64,000 bases of DNA from Certhia americana (lineage: Eukaryota; Chordata; Aves; Passeriformes; Certhiidae), in assembly GCA_018697195.1 (NCBI GenBank), contig CM031858.1, positions 88,131,277-88,195,276 on the forward strand, in the 5' to 3' direction. Positions 1 to 14,439 of the stretch are shown piece by piece. Position 1 is the stretch's first letter, and every line of letters begins with the position of its first letter. The notes beneath the pieces were generated by a model that was not told the DNA's origin, did not search any database, and was given only the letters and a program-made list of their open reading frames with translations. The position numbers and the translations under genes are program-made.

Positions 1-3000
1 GACTCATAGAGTCCTGTGCAAGTTTTTGCTAAAAAAAAAAGGTGGCAAGGATGCAAATTGAAGCTGAGTCATTGCTGTCAGTGTTCAAGAGGCTGGAAAA
101 GACTTGGAGATGACAGAACACAAGACATTCATATAGGCTAAAGGCTGCAGATATTCATTGTTAATAAATGAGCTGATGATTCTCTGTGTGAAGTGTTTGC
201 TGCATTAGCTCAGCACCAGATATATATCTGTAACACCATCTTTTGTTACATCACAAGCCCTCTTTAAAGTCTAAAGAGCTGAGTGCTTCTATTTTTCTAG
301 TAGCCTCACAAGGAAGCAGAAGATTGACAGTTTGCTGTTTTAATGTCAACTCTTCTGCTTCAATCCTGCAGAGGTCCTTCATCTCTACCCCTGCACTTTC
401 GCACCTTTCCAAATTACCAGTCTGTCATCTGTCCACACTTCATTAGCAGCAAAAACTATAAAGCTGGGGAATTATCCATTCTTGACTAGACAAGTATATA
501 TGAAGAAGCCATTTGGCAAAAAGGCCATCTTTATGTCCTGGGTGTGTCAAGCACTCATCGTAATTCAACCTCTGTTCATAAGGGGATCTTTGATTCTGCA
601 ATGAAAATAAACACTTAACAAAATGACAGAGGTGCTACTGCAGAGGACAGGCATCTTGTGTGAAAAGAATACAGGTGTCCTCCCAAGTGATTTCAAAACC
701 AAATTACTATCAATGGTAGTCTACAAGACAGCTTTACTGAAGGAAATAATTTTCACGGAAAGTCTTTGGAGCAGCTCAAAGGAGGAAATTTAATGCCGTT
801 TTAGTGCTCAAAGATGAGAAGTTTATGGAAATTTCAAAACTGTAGTAGTTTTATTTCTAGATAATAAAGACATGTTTTGTGAAAAATCTAAATTAAAACC
901 AAAGCTTTTGAGTGACTATTGTTGTTTGGAGTCCACAAGTCCCTCTTATTTAATTGTTTTAATTACCATTTAGAGCAAAACCCCCTAAACTAGTAATTAA
1001 ACTGTCAATTAAGCCAATTATACATATAGTATACAACACAAGTTTATTCTAAGTATAATATTCTAAGACAGTATTACCCTTCAACAGTCACAAAGAAACA
1101 TTTAAACAAAAAAAAGCAATACCAATTCAACTAACTTGCATAATTATTTCACTCCCACCCTATCACTTCTTAACAACCAATATTCTATATCATCTATATT
1201 GGGACAGGAGGCTGTAAAAATTGCTGCCATCTCTGAGAGTGCAATCATGATGTGGTTATTTGTTTCTCACTTTAATGAAATCCCTTCATTTGCTCTTCAG
1301 TGCTGCAATGAAGCAGCACTCAAAGATGAGCCTGAGACTGTGGCTATTTCCTCTTGGTGCAATTGACCCTATGTATGTAATTCAAGAATGTTTTTGTTTA
1401 CTGGCACGATCTTGTTAGCTCTGGTAATCAAGCTGATAACACTGAGAAATGGATTTTAACCATATGAGCAGGTAAGAATAACTTTCTTTCCCATAGCTAC
1501 ACAGACGAAAGACATAATTTTTTCTGTTTTCGTCTTTCAGCAGTGGTATTGCATGTCATGTATTTCACTACACGCCTTTCACATCCTAAATATCTTGGGC
1601 TTAGTTCAGAGTTTTGAATATCATGCCAATTATGCAAATCTTGAGGCTTAAATGTAAGCTTGGTATCCTCTGAAGACAGTGTCTACTTATGAAGTCTTCC
1701 TTGCCAATCTCAAGTGTTCCAAATAAATTGCTCCAATCCTCCTCATAACATTTGCTCCTCAATCAGTTGGCCATATTGTCCTTTTCAAGCTATCAAATGC
1801 TACTGTCCAGTCACACTGTGCCCTACAATAGGCAATGGACGCATAGCAATTGCCTGTCAGAAAGGCAAATAGAACTGGTTTGATGCCTGGCTATAAGTAA
1901 TTAATTATAGATGGGATATCATCTATAAAGAAATAGGATGTTCTGTCATTTCTCTTTTGATATACAAAGATAACCTGAATCATTAACTGGTGTCCACTAG
2001 TAGTAGGTGTATCAGACAGAAACATCATCCAATTTCCCTTTATAAAAAAATTCCCCGAAATGTTTTCTCAGAGCCTTCTGACTGACTCCACTGGATTGCA
2101 TTTGGAGACTGCCCAGTGAATCTACATGAATGTGCAGACCACAGACATGACCGAAGCAGAGGACACTGTTTCACTTCCAAACAATTAACCAAAGTAATGG
2201 ATTTAACTTTGATTCAAATAAACCTATACAAATTTAGACAAGTATGCAGGTATGAAAACATTATCAGTTTGATGAAGCTTATTTTCTGTTGTACGTATTT
2301 TCTTTGTAATCATAAAAAGGAAGTAGCAAAGATTTTTCTCCCCCATGACTTCTATAAGGGGCCTATGAAGGAATTTCATTCCACAAAGAAGCCAATTATA
2401 TATTTATCAGACATATTTTAGCTTCGGAAAGAATAGTGCTTGTTAATTTCTAAAAGTCATTAAATTGCACATTATTTTAATTAAACAAAACAGTCTATCA
2501 GGCACTGCAGATGAGACTGGGATGCATTTGAAAATTTTATAGTTCTTCATTCCACATATGCTAGAAATTTTCAGAATCTGTTGAATAGTGCAATCCAGAT
2601 GATACAGATCAATAAAGAAGCTTTTTATGAGCAACCGCTGTAGCAAAGAGGCACAATGGATTCATAAGAATATGAAATGATTTTTAATTTGAGGGCACAG
2701 TAGAGTCTCAAAAAGTGAAACACAGATCAGCCACTTCTACTAAGAAGTTGTGAAAACCAGAAATTAGAATAAAGGTTTTGATTTTAATCAAAGAACAGAG
2801 GCAACATTGAAGTGTTTGGGGAGTTTTACAAACTCAATTGTGTTAAATATCTCCAATTTTTTCTGAGCATTGTCGCACATATTGAAGACCGCATAAATGA
2901 CTAATTAATTCCTAAAATCTGGACTGCTTTGAAATGAAATGCGGTGAACATTCACCACTATTTGGTAGCGTTGTCTAAACAAAGATGTACATGAAGAAGA

Positions 3001-4001
3001 GCTTATTGAGTACTCTACATTTATTTACTCTACTCTACTCTACTCCACGTTCATCAGATAAATGCCTTTAAAAAAAAAGTAAAACTCCACACTTGCAGGC
3101 CAGAAAACAAGTGCTTCACTTCTGTTCTCCCTTGTGAGAAATGGATCTCTTCTTGTATTCTTGCAAACATATCTCCATGTTCCCCTCATTATCCTATCTC
3201 TCAGGAAGACAAGGAAGAAAAAGAAGGAGAAAGCAAAGCAACAGCGCTGTGGTTTTTCTGCCTTCTGCTGATGAGCAAGTGAGCTACTGTCCCCTATGTG
3301 ACCCACTACCCACATAGTGCACAGCCACACACACAATTATGGTCACTCTCTGCTGAAGGGAGAAAAGCCTAATAAAGCTTCATCTTAAAGATACTTGGTA
3401 TACCTGATGGATAAAGCCTACAAAAAGCTGCTGAGAAAGACAGCATCTAAGGATTTCTTGAGCTTGAATCTCACTCTTTACACTGATCATTCAACTTCAT
3501 TCTATGGTTCCTCAGGAATATTACAAGAATGTAATTGTTACAACTGAAGGGAAAAGAAAACTCCTCTTTCATTGGTGACTGCAATATTCTCAGATCTAAT
3601 TTCACTTGTATGTCAAAGCTCCAAGGCAGTCTCTTTATCAGCTTTTCCAGACTTGCTCTTCAATTCCCAATTTTCAGTACTCTAGAGAAGGAAGCCAGCA
3701 AAAAATCAAACTGCCTAGTCAATGTATCCTGTTAAAACAGCCCACTTTGAAACTTCCTATTTGTGGAGTAATAAATCTGTAAGATATTGCCTCTGGCTAT
3801 TACGTATTTTGTATTGTGCTAGCACTATTTATTGGATTCTCTTTCTACTGCTTTAAAAATGGTGTCTATATACGGCGCAGAGCTTTGAAGAAACAAAGCC
3901 AAAACCTCAGACAGGACTACAGTGAATATTGAATCTTTTCAGAATTCCTTGTGAACATGCTTACAACCATAAACTCAAGTTTAGATAAGAGAAAAACATA
4001 C
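1..4001 (-). other. MOCOS: Partial MOCOS intron, downstream of exon 4002-4201
   Basis: This is intronic sequence in the transcription direction of MOCOS, starting at donor GTATGT. It contains no recognisable exon, RNA gene or mobile element. I looked for the expected next MOCOS exon (the segment with the GCFCNTG-type catalytic cysteine motif) and did not see it, so it should lie below position 1. The only small feature is a (TACTC)4 repeat at 3026-3045. Open frames here have no family resemblance. Confidence 0.8.
3026..3045. repeat. (TACTC)4 short tandem repeat
   Basis: Four perfect TACTC units in an intron, with a related TACTC unit 15 bases upstream. Confidence 0.9.
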
Positions 4002-4201
4002 CTGTGAAAAGCCGAGCACTTCTCCATTTTCATCGAGCACATTAAAATTAATGATTGGGCCTTGGACATCAGGATTGCTGAAATCTGTATCACTGTAAAT
4101 ACGTACTACAGGAGCCCCATTGGCATATTTTAAGTTAGACAGCACAGTATAGGTGTAGTGAGCTAATGCAAAGGTATGCTGTTTTATTTTCTCCATTCCA
4201 C
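4002..4201 (-). CDS. MOCOS: MOCOS internal exon (aminotransferase-like domain)
   Basis: This exon is part of molybdenum cofactor sulfurase, a cytosolic PLP-dependent enzyme that takes sulfur from L-cysteine and puts the terminal sulfido ligand on the Mo cofactor of xanthine dehydrogenase and aldehyde oxidase. On the minus strand the intron ends ...TTTTGTAG and the exon begins GTGGAATGGAG. It closes ...TTTTCACAG before donor GTATGT. The 200 bp are two bases completing a split Gly codon plus 66 full codons, ending in phase 0. The translation contains GMEKIKQHTFALAHYTY, NGAPVVRIYSD and VQGPIINFNVLDENGEVLGF, the strongly conserved C-terminal part of the NifS-like domain in vertebrate MOCOS. Family knowledge places the catalytic-cysteine segment in the next exon downstream, which I do not find in 1-4001. 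The open frame runs past both splice sites into intron (to about 3981 and 4349), so the upstream ATG of that frame is not a start. Confidence 0.95.
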
Positions 4202-4817
4202 CTACAAAAGAGAAGTGCACATACATGTCAGGTGCATTATTTTTATGGCAATGTAACAATAAAGATGATTTTTCAGAATGGCGTAGTGTGAGGCAATTAG
4301 CACAAAATTGGTAGTTTTGTGTTTCTTTAAATGCATTTACAATTTTCAACTGTTTCTTTCCTCATGTAGAAGTTTCAGAAGTACTGTTGCACCAAGGATT
4401 TATCTATAGTCAATCTACTATAGAAAGCTAAAGTTTCACTGAAATGGTTTATAGGAATAACAAGATTTATAGCTCCAGTCTATACATAAAACTAAGATGT
4501 TCTGGTACAAACAAATTGAAAAACAAGTTTTTATCCAGATCTCTGGAGACCATGGGAACATAGCACAAAAAGCAAACTGTTATGTCAAGATAAAATAAAA
4601 ATAATAAAATTCTAAATGTAATGACAAAATGAAAATGTCATTTTACAAGGAATTTACTTGAATAATGAAGAATTATTCTTCCAAGACTTCTTTCTATAGA
4701 AGAAAAAGGGACATGGCAAATGCTTCATTGACTACACCTATGCAATCTGGGGGTTCAAGAGAAACTTTGCTGACAAGTTTTCACAGAACTTGGCCTGGAA
4801 AAAGCATAAAGAGGATC

Positions 4818-4840
4818 TTTTTTTTTTTTTTTTTTTTTTT
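4818..4840. repeat. T23 homopolymer tract
   Basis: Uninterrupted run of 23 T on the + strand, so poly(A) in the MOCOS pre-mRNA. No retroposed gene body was recognised next to it. Confidence 0.95.
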
Positions 4841-7800
4841 CCCTACACTGTGCAGTTTGGAAAAGAGAACTGCAGAGAATTCCTGACAGATGAAGATCTC
4901 TTCAACATCTCTGCTCTTTGAAGAGAGATTGTCTTTTGCTAGATGTCCTTATTGAAGGAGCTTCCATTATGCACACCGTGCACTGCACCATGGTGGGTCT
5001 ACATCACGTGGAAAGAACAAAAAACAGGTAAAGAATCACCAAAGACCTCTTGAAGTAGAAGAGCATTTTTCTTTCTGTGTTTTAGACACGGAGTATTTTC
5101 TGTAATTCTGAGTATCCTATTTGAGGCTCATGAGCGTGTTTCACATTTTTTTTTACCTTTTTTATTAATCTTTGGAACTATGAATCTCACACTTACGTCT
5201 GTGCATATTATTTTTATATCTGAGTATCTGGAAAGTTGCACACTTGAAATTTTGTAATCTTGTTGACTTCTGTGCCTTCATTCATAAAAAGATTGCGTCC
5301 TTTATGAAAGTATATAAAGGAAAAAAAATAAGATACATTTCTCCTGACATGCAGAACTGCAGCAGCATCTGTTATTTCACTTTTTTTTTGAGTTTCTCTA
5401 TTATACGCTATCTCCTTTAGATAAGCTGGGAGAGCATACATTAAAAGCATAGTAAAAGACTGGATATAAGGTGAAAGTACATTTTTTTGGTGCTGAAGAA
5501 TAATAAAGAGGAATAAGATATTTAATGAGATATTAATATGCAAAGCACTTGCAAGGAAGCATGCCAGAAGCTAATCAGTGCAATTTCTAGATGTTAGTCA
5601 CAGTAAACTTGGCAAGCATTTCTAGAACATTTTGGTCTGAAAGATGATTTGTATTTTCAGAATCCCTGAGAATAAAAGATTGACTAGTCAGAAATATCCT
5701 AGTCATTGTTGGGTAGAAGTTAAGAGCCTTGAAATAGCAAAAAAGAAAACCAAAACCACACACAAAAAAAGTTATTTCTGAGCATTTGCCAGAAAGTTGT
5801 CTTAAGAGGAGTGACTGCCTTGTCAGCTTCTGAGATGTGTCTAATCTCCTGATTCAGAGCTCTTCCAAACTGTCAGGAATCTTTTAATTGAAGATTAAAC
5901 TACTGTCCTTGTGCCTGGCTGAAGAAATCTCTTATTCAGAAATTTCAGTCACTCATTCACAGCAATCATCCTGCTATCATTTCTATATTGTTTTCAGCTA
6001 TTCTCCTTTAAAGTTTCTTAATCACATTTCCTTGTTCATTGGTGAGAAGCTGAGAGCTTTTAATTATTTATTCTGACAAAACCAAATGCAATAGCCTACA
6101 GTTGCTTTCCTGCCCCGTGATTGGAGAAAGCAAGCTGTTTTGCCATGGTCTCATATTTTTAGGAGGCAGAATAGGTGGTAATTAGGTCTGATGTCACAGA
6201 AAACCTTGTGGAAAAACTGCCAACAATCAAATTTATTCTGACAGAAGTAGTTATATATTGAGAAAATAGCTCTGATTTATTTTTATTTTGTTCAACAAAA
6301 TTATCTATACTGTGTATTACATAAATCCAGTGCTTACCTCATCTCCCTTCTAGGGTCAAGAATGTGAGCAAGAGAAATATCAGAACAAATCTGTTTAAGA
6401 ATAAAAGCAGTAACACATCGTAAGTCCTTTGTAAGACTTAAAATTCGGAAAAAATCATCGATACTTCACCTTAAGAAGGTGCTAGGAAGGACTCAACTGC
6501 CCTGACTCCTTCTCAGTTTAGGGATTTTATTCCTTACTGCTGCATTATTTCATGAAGGTAAATTGGATCTAGTTGCTCCTAAAAGTTACTTTTAAACTAG
6601 GAACAATTTATGCATTCTGTAATTTGGATCAGAATTAATCCCATGTCTAAATTACATCAGATGAAGTCTGTCTAATACTATGCATGGTATTTATGTGTGT
6701 AATGTGTACAGGAACACATTCAGCACAAAGAATGCTCACAGTCCACAATCTGGACTTATCAGTAGCTTCTTCCTATAGCAAAACTGTAAGGAGGACTTCT
6801 CTGTTAAAAGGGAAACTTTGCATTTGTGTGGATTAATATGCCCCTTATTACTTTGTCTCCATATGCATTTTTTGACATTACATTAAGTCAAACATGATCA
6901 TCTAATTAATTCTTCTTCCCAGTGGAAAGAGGTTTCTCACTCAAATTGTTGCTCCAGTGAATGCTATATACTTTTGCAGTGGTCAACTTTTTGAGCAGAA
7001 GAGACTGACAAAGCAAGCTTGTACTTTTGACTACAAACCTCCTTGCCAAAGTATTCTAGCAAACCTGTGGAGGTGCTGTTACACCTCATATTGCTGATGT
7101 ATGTTTGCACACTGCAGCATTCTGATAGGTCAGCACCATCTCAGACCTGCCAACTTATACCTCAGTCTGGGCATTGTTATGGAAACTAATACTGTTCAAG
7201 TATGGAAAATTCAGAGTCCCACTGCACTGGATAGCCCATAGATAAATTTATAATGCCAGCATAGGAATTGCATATGCCTCGCCACAGAGACTGTGGGACA
7301 GTTACATCATCTGGAAAAGAAGGAGAAGTTATGCCACACTTACAAGAGGGTACAAACTGTGTGTATTCAAACTATTCACAATTGTCATCATGGTATAGTA
7401 AATCCACTGCTTGTCTTGCCTGGTGATAACATCTTGTATTTGCATTATTTCTGTCTTGTTACCTGATTGTTCTATGCAAAAAAAGAATAAGATTTTATGT
7501 TTCCAGTGGAATTTTATCTAATCAGAGAGGGTCTGAGATATACAGATTTCCAGTAAGTATTCAGTGAAGAACGATTCTGAGTTAGCAGGGACCTGGTTTT
7601 GCATTACATAATGGCACACTTCTAATGGCATATCGTCTCCTCTCAAAATAATCAGGATTTCAGCAGTCCAAATGTTCATATGTTAGTTCTTCCTGAAAGA
7701 GCTGAAGACAAATAGGCATATGCCAACACCTATAAAAGATTTTGAATAAAGAGATTAAGATAAAGCACAGACTGTAAATGAGCCTCTAGAATGAAAGCTC

Positions 7801-10777
7801 TGGTGCTTAAGGTTTTCAGGCTGTACTCAGAAACCTCTGTGATCTGCATTCAATTACATTTTTTATCTCTCATATTACGAAAAGCTAAATACTGGAGATA
7901 AGGAAGAAGAGAGATATAAACCAAATATACAGTTATTGTTCTAACTTGGTGTGAAAAAGCTACAGAAATTGAGGTTTAAGAGTAACAAATTCTCTATCAC
8001 TCCAGTAAATCCAATCTCACACATACATTTGGATAAGAGAAATACCAATGTGATTCACCATTCATCAGCATCACCTAACAGATAGCAATGAGACAGAGAA
8101 ATAATGAGTTGAAATCTCAGCAAACCAATCAGCAGGGAGTGAAACCAAGATGTTTCCATCTTCTACTGAATCCCAAGTGGGAAAGATCACCACGCAGGAC
8201 CGGTGAGTCAATGTGCTAATGAAGCCATGAAACCTGGAAATTCTGTCAAATATTTGGAGTCCTTCCTCCACTTCCTTCAAGAAGAGTACATTAATGTTAA
8301 TTTCTAAGCTTTTTTTTGCTCTTTTTTGCACAGAATTGGAAGTCTCTGACTGAGGTATGTCATCTATTTAGGATTATTCTTCCCACTAAAAATCTCATCT
8401 TGAGAATGAACTTGGCAACGGTAATTTTTTGCATATTTGAGTGCTTCAGCTTTAAACCACATTGAAAAATGTATTCTAACCACTGCTATTCTTTAGCACT
8501 CCTGTTTAAAACATAATGCTGCAAACGAGAAAGTGAAATATTATTAAGATGATCCAACTCCCTGCTCCCAAAGTGCAACCCTGAAGTGTTATAAATACAA
8601 TACAAGAAAAGATAATAAAAAGAAGAAAATACAATCAACTTGATTGTATTGAAGCTCTCCCTTGGCAGAGCTTCTACATTTATAAAAAAAAATATTAAAT
8701 ATACCCATTCCTGGTGAGTTTTTCCCCCTAAATTCTGAGAACAGCTGCAAGTAAGACCAAATCTAGCTACTGCCTGTTTCCCAGAGTGAGGAGTTACAGA
8801 TGCCTAAAGAAAAAAATATGAAAAAAGGTATGTAATTTCTAATCAGCTACAATGAAATAAACAAAATAGCTATATTAGAAAAAAACCCCACAATATGAAA
8901 ATGTCTTTATGGGTTGGCTAACAGCAACTAAACATTAGTTTTTAAAACAGAACTAAAGGTATAAAAATCATTCAGGGAACTTGAACATTACAATTAATAC
9001 AATATTTCCTTGGTGTCAACAGAAAAGAGTTCCTCTGAGAACTGCAATATTGGTCATAACTGTTATCAAAATCTCATTCATTTAATTCAAAATAAACAAC
9101 TGTAAATGGCTCACCAGACAATTCATAAAAATATTTATCATCCACACTCACAGAAAAGGCATAAAGCACGGACAGATTACAACGTCCTTTTTCACTCTGA
9201 CTCACAAGACCAGTTCAATCAACTTGATCTATAAAACACATGCAATAAAATTTAGTTTGGGGAACACAAAGTGGGGTGGACTATGACTGTTTCTGCAGCT
9301 AAGGTGACTGCATTTGAGAGCAAGAAGGGTAAAATCTGTCCCCAGTTGTCACTAGTGCTTCTAAAAAAATAAAGCAGGCTTCTTTCTAAAGTTAAGATGT
9401 AATAAAAAGAATTACCTAAAAACAAAATTTTGGTTATGAAACTATGGGGCTTTTTTCCTGAAGTGTACATTATAAGGTTTGAAAATACATAATCAATGGG
9501 CAAGAATCCATTTCACAAGATCAGTGTCCAGACTGAAGCTTTAGGTGGACTCCTGCAACCTAATTATGTACTTTCTGTGTGTCCAAACAGAGAGCTATGT
9601 TACACTCTCAACACAACTAAATCCATGCAGAATTCAATGAGTAATAGGGGGACCTTTTTCTCTCTCAACACTAATTCTTTGCATAATAGCTTAAATCCTT
9701 TTATACTCCTCCTTCTCCCACACCATCTCAATAGTTTAAGACTGTGGGAAGCAACTGCTTAATCCTCTATTCAGAATATTACACTGAAACCAAACATGAA
9801 ACACATATTGGGTGTTTATCTTAATGAACAGAAGGCTCTTTGATGCCCCATCTCCCACTTCTTTAGAGCAGCTAATTCAAGCTCTGTTTTCACACAGTGA
9901 GGGGGGTTCGAAGTCTCTGTTCTAAATAAAACGAGCAGCATTCTGAAAGAAGCAGCTCCTAATTTTCAAACATCATAATAAGGAATACTTTTGCCTTTTA
10001 AAAAAATGTTTTGATAGTTGTATGAAAACAGGGAAGTTGCAAATGCCAGCTGTCGCACTCACAGTGTAAATATTTTAATTACAGGTACAATTCAATTTCA
10101 GTTACCTGCTTCTTAGACTAATAGCTATCTAAGATTTCAAATAAGCTCCAGGTAAGATACATTTAATTTACTGTTTGCTATTAAGAGATTTCTTCTTTGA
10201 GCCAGGGGAGAGTATGTATTTCTGCCCATCCTTTCTTTTCTTCCATGTGCCCATGCCATACTCTCAGCAGAGGTAATAATTTCAGGATGACTTTCCAAAA
10301 GCATAAAACCAGCAACATAAAAGATGACTGGGGAGTCTTTCTCAAAAAGGCAGAATGCCTTGCACACCTCATGGAAGCAGCATTCAAACTGTACCTCCAG
10401 AGTGCTGGATGACATGAGCCCACAGAGATTTCTGTGAGAACAGCAGAATCATCCCTAAAAGTATGTATTTATGTGATGCTCACATTTTACCTCTAAAGGC
10501 TTTATCTCCCAAGGTTTTTCTCAGTCCAGCAGAACAACTTCTACTTATGATTCTGTCATCCTAAGGACAAAATGCAAGAGAAGCTTGTACTATAAAAGCA
10601 CATGAATTCTCCTGGCAGCTGTTAGAAACCTGAATGTTACACACAGGCCTGTTTTTGCTTTATTATGAAATGTCTCTGTCCTTTGTTTAATGGAGCCTGC
10701 TATGCACAATTCCTTGAAGTCAGCATGTGGAAGCTTAACTGCTGCTTGTTTCCTGGAATTTTTAACTCTCCACAACT

Positions 10778-10816
10778 AGTCTGTGTTATAAGTCTGTGTT
10801 ATAAATCTGTGCTATT
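10778..10816. repeat. 13-bp tandem repeat, about three copies
   Basis: Two perfect copies of AGTCTGTGTTATA are followed by a diverged third copy, AATCTGTGCTATT. A small intronic minisatellite. Confidence 0.85.
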
Positions 10817-12838
10817 ATAATATAAGGCAGAGCATAAAGCTCTTTCTTTGTCTCACAGCTATGTCATGGGAATTTAGAAAATGTAAGATGAGGCAATAAG
10901 TCTTACATTTTCAAGCCAATAAGACTAATTTGACACTGATTTTGCATGAACGCTTACTTATTAATTTTTAACTTACTTATTCGAGTCAGAAGCAACTTTC
11001 TAATCGCTGTAACATAGCTGGAGGAGAACCTTTGTCATCTGCTCAGCTAAACTGATAGTGATTTCATCAGATCTGCAGTTAGGTTGAATTCTTCCAAAAA
11101 ATAACTTTTCTAAGACCCAGCCACCAGTGCTACTTGACAGTATCATGGTTTTCTATCATCTCCACAATTTTGTGGGTTGTTTGTTTTCATTTTACCCTGA
11201 GGGGAGGTGCAGATCAATGGTTACAAACAACTTACACCAAAAATAGACTAAATATAAAGAGAGATCCAAATGTTGGGGGGGTTGTGGGAGGAAATTTTTC
11301 CTTCAGCATGAAGAGAACCCTTTAAAATATTCTGAAACTTCTTTCTTTTCCTTCCTAAGATGACAGATCCCAATCTAAAGCCTTGCTAGGATATAAATCA
11401 GTTCTGCTTCAAAGCTCACCCTGCCTGCATCAGGTGAAGAAGAATGGCTAATGCTGTGCCCAGAACTCACACCTCAGTACCCATTGGTTTGACTCTACCT
11501 TCCTACAGGTTTTATACTAGCAGAACATTTATCACAACATTTTTGGAATTTCTCTGTCAGTGAAATAATTTGTTGCCCAAGACAGCATATTGATTTGCAG
11601 TACAGCTTTTTCCTTACTCATAATTTTGGTTGGACACCTTTCCTCTTTTTCTCTGACAATCTCTGAACCAAGGCTTTTCCTGCCAGTGTGTATGAAGTAG
11701 TGGGATGCTCCATCTCTGCTCTTGTGCAGCCTTTGTATCCTTCTCTTTCTAAGGCTCCATAGAACTTTCCCATCACAGTAATACAGAAAACAACACATTT
11801 TATTTAATTAAACCAAGAATCAAAATACACAAAAAGAAATCTTTCCACATTCTTAAAGTATGATGCTGAATAGTGATGGAACAAGAAAGTAAAATTACTC
11901 CATTTTCCCATTCTTTATTTGTAACATTAAGGAATACAGGAAATTAGTAAAATAATGTCTATCTATTTTTAAGGAAAGACTAATGTTTTTCTTAGTGAAA
12001 TTTTTGATTTATTGATATTTATAATTTTTTAATAGCCTTAAAGGATGCTTCGCCCTTTGTTTTGCATTCTCAGACTAGGTCAGTGCTGGTACTATTATTA
12101 CAATAATACTAATAGTTACCATGGAAGAAAGGGTGTCATTAATGAAACAGTGGTAATAAAGCAAATGCAATAAATTATAAAAACTGAGGTCACAGCAGTG
12201 AGTCTGCTTTACATCAGTCAATGTTCTTTTAAGGACCAAAAGGTGACCCACTGACACCCTTCCCTCCTGCAGCTGTCTTTTTGACTGGATGTAGCAGGCT
12301 CAGACCTCTTGAAGTTCATTGCTGAGTTTGTGAGATGTGTGAACCCACAAAACATTTCACAGATAGTGAAAGTAAAAACTGAGAGAAAAAAGTGGCTACT
12401 TTGGCACAGTGTTACATATTCTCAACACACAAGTTTCTGAAATGATGTTATAGCTCAGCCTCACTTCTCAAGAGTTCATGCAATAGAAGTGAGATGCCAG
12501 TACTTTTTAAAGTATAGCCATTGCTGTGGGATGCTCAGCAATCACTCCTCTAAAACAGCACCAGCACCAGGTTTTTTTACAAGCAGAATGTCCTGAAGTT
12601 GTGGCTGGCATAAATTAACTTTTGGGAGATTTTTATTACACTGCTCATTCCTCTGAAACCCATTGCACCTAGAAGATTGTGTGGTCTCCATGTCAAGGGG
12701 CTGGTGAGAAGTAAGAAAGTGTTCTGGATTAAGACTGAACATTTGTAATCTTATAAGCACAGAATAGGTATTTTCATCAATCGTAAATTCAATAAGCAGA
12801 TCTACTATACAGAAGACTAGAAGAGAAATCTAAGGTAG

Positions 12839-12927
12839 AAAATTTTAATATTAATATGTTAATATTATTAAATTATGTTAATATTCAATTACTAATATTA
12901 ATATGCTATTATTAATTTAATGTTAAT
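12839..12927. repeat. AT-only repeat rich in TTAATATTA units
   Basis: Nearly 90 bases almost wholly of A and T, made of overlapping TTAATATTAATATG-like units in both orientations. Low-complexity DNA. Confidence 0.8.
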
Positions 12928-13867
12928 ATGAAGTACTTTATTGCAGTTTTGGTTTCCTTATAAAGACTGTAGGTAGTGTGCTTCTGAAAAAAAACCCCAC
13001 ACTTGGCCTTATATCAGCTTCAATAAGCTATAACAACATAAATCAGTCAAAATCTGTACTTCAGATTCAGTTCAGAAGAGTTGAAGTATTGAAGACATGA
13101 GCAATTCTTACGTGCACCACTTGCTGTCTCATGCTGTAAATCAAGCTTGGGAACTGCCTCTGGAGACAGACTTGGACAAGGTTAAAAGAAAACACTGATG
13201 CAAGCAAGGCACTGGAGAAGGATGAGTGCTGACAACACAGGGGAAGCCACTAACAGGAAAAAGAAGCAAGGCAGCCTGCACTGAGGAAGCCCTGGCCTTT
13301 TCCCATGGCAACCCATGGGAATTATGGCAACCATGGCATTATGACCTCTGGAGAAGGAAGGGAAAAAGAGTAGGGGCTGCTGCAGTTCTGTCAAATGAAG
13401 GAATTTGCAGTTAGGGTGTAAATAAATGCCTTAAACCCCCCCATTTTCCTCATCATTTCTATTTCACGTATTTTTTACAACAGGAAGTCTTTAGAAACGA
13501 AGGTCCAGCTCATGAAATTCCATTTTTAAGTAACAAGGAAAAGGCAAAAGAGCAAAGTTTCCCTCCTTAGGAGGTAGGGTTGAAGCTACAACACTCATGA
13601 AATGTGGAGGGGCCCAGATTCACTTATGTCTTCCCTTGAAGGGCTTCACACTCTATTTTGTCACCACACATAACAATAAAACAATGTATTTTACTTCCCT
13701 GGTTTCTTTGGAGCTCTCAGTTTTTGGAATGTTTTCTTTTTTAGATCCACTAAAAAGTGGTAATAGTGGCTTCTGCTCTTCAGACTGTTCTATGAGATTC
13801 CTATTTTAAGATGTTAAAGAACACTATCAGGACTAATGAAGGAAAATATCAGAAACAACAGCTCTTC

Positions 13868-13950
13868 TTTTTTTTTTTTTTTTTTTTTTTTGTTTTTTTT
13901 TTTGTTTTGTTTTGTTTTGGTTTTTTTGTTTTTTTGTTTTTTGTTTTGTT
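13868..13950. repeat. T24 tract followed by TTTTG-type repeats
   Basis: A run of 24 T is followed by T-runs separated by single G residues (GTTTTGTTTTGTTTTGG and similar) over about 80 bases. The long open frames here, which read as poly-Phe, are artefacts of this tract. Confidence 0.95.
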
Positions 13951-14424
13951 ATTTAGTATTACTTGCTATGCACTTCTTTCTTTCTTTTTTTTATGCAGCC
14001 TATTTTCCAAAGATATCTACAATGCCTTTATTTGTAAATGGAAATATTCAGGGGAGAAGAAATTTAAGGAAATAAATACACAGACAGTCCTTATTACTTT
14101 CCTTTTCATTCTTGCCCCACTGAGTGCAGTCTTGCTATTGTAAATGAAAAGTATGACTGTGAAAAGAGCCTCTTATTTAAAGCATCGTGAAAAGAAAACC
14201 CTCAGGAATTACTCACATTGTATATGGCTATTATGCCTAACAGGCACTGAGTGTTACTACTGTTGGCAAAGAAAGCTGGCACATGCTTAGCTCCATGACC
14301 TTTGGCTATACAGAGGTGCTGCACAACACGAGATATGCAAATGCCATACTCAAAGCAAAGAATTTGTTTTCATAACTTACCCCTGAATTACAAAACTTGT
14401 TGATGAGATAGGTTCATTTCTTTC

Positions 14425-14439
14425 TTTTTTTTTTTTTTT
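14425..14439. repeat. T15 tract in a T/C-rich stretch
   Basis: Fifteen T within the pyrimidine-rich run 14418-14450. Confidence 0.85.

Noticed and set aside
1502..1541. AGACGAAA / TTTCGTCT inverted repeat
   Set aside because: Eight-base stem with a long loop, expected by chance at this window size.
3981..4349. Minus frame with an ATG upstream of the MOCOS exon
   Set aside because: The ATG and the residues before VGGMEK lie in intron upstream of the TTTTGTAG acceptor; the real coding part is only the exon 4002-4201.
9895..9925. GGTTCGAAGTC resembling a tRNA B box
   Set aside because: No matching A box, acceptor stem or cloverleaf around it.
13811..14143. 110-codon Phe-rich frame
   Set aside because: Produced by the T24/TTTTG repeat at 13868-13950.
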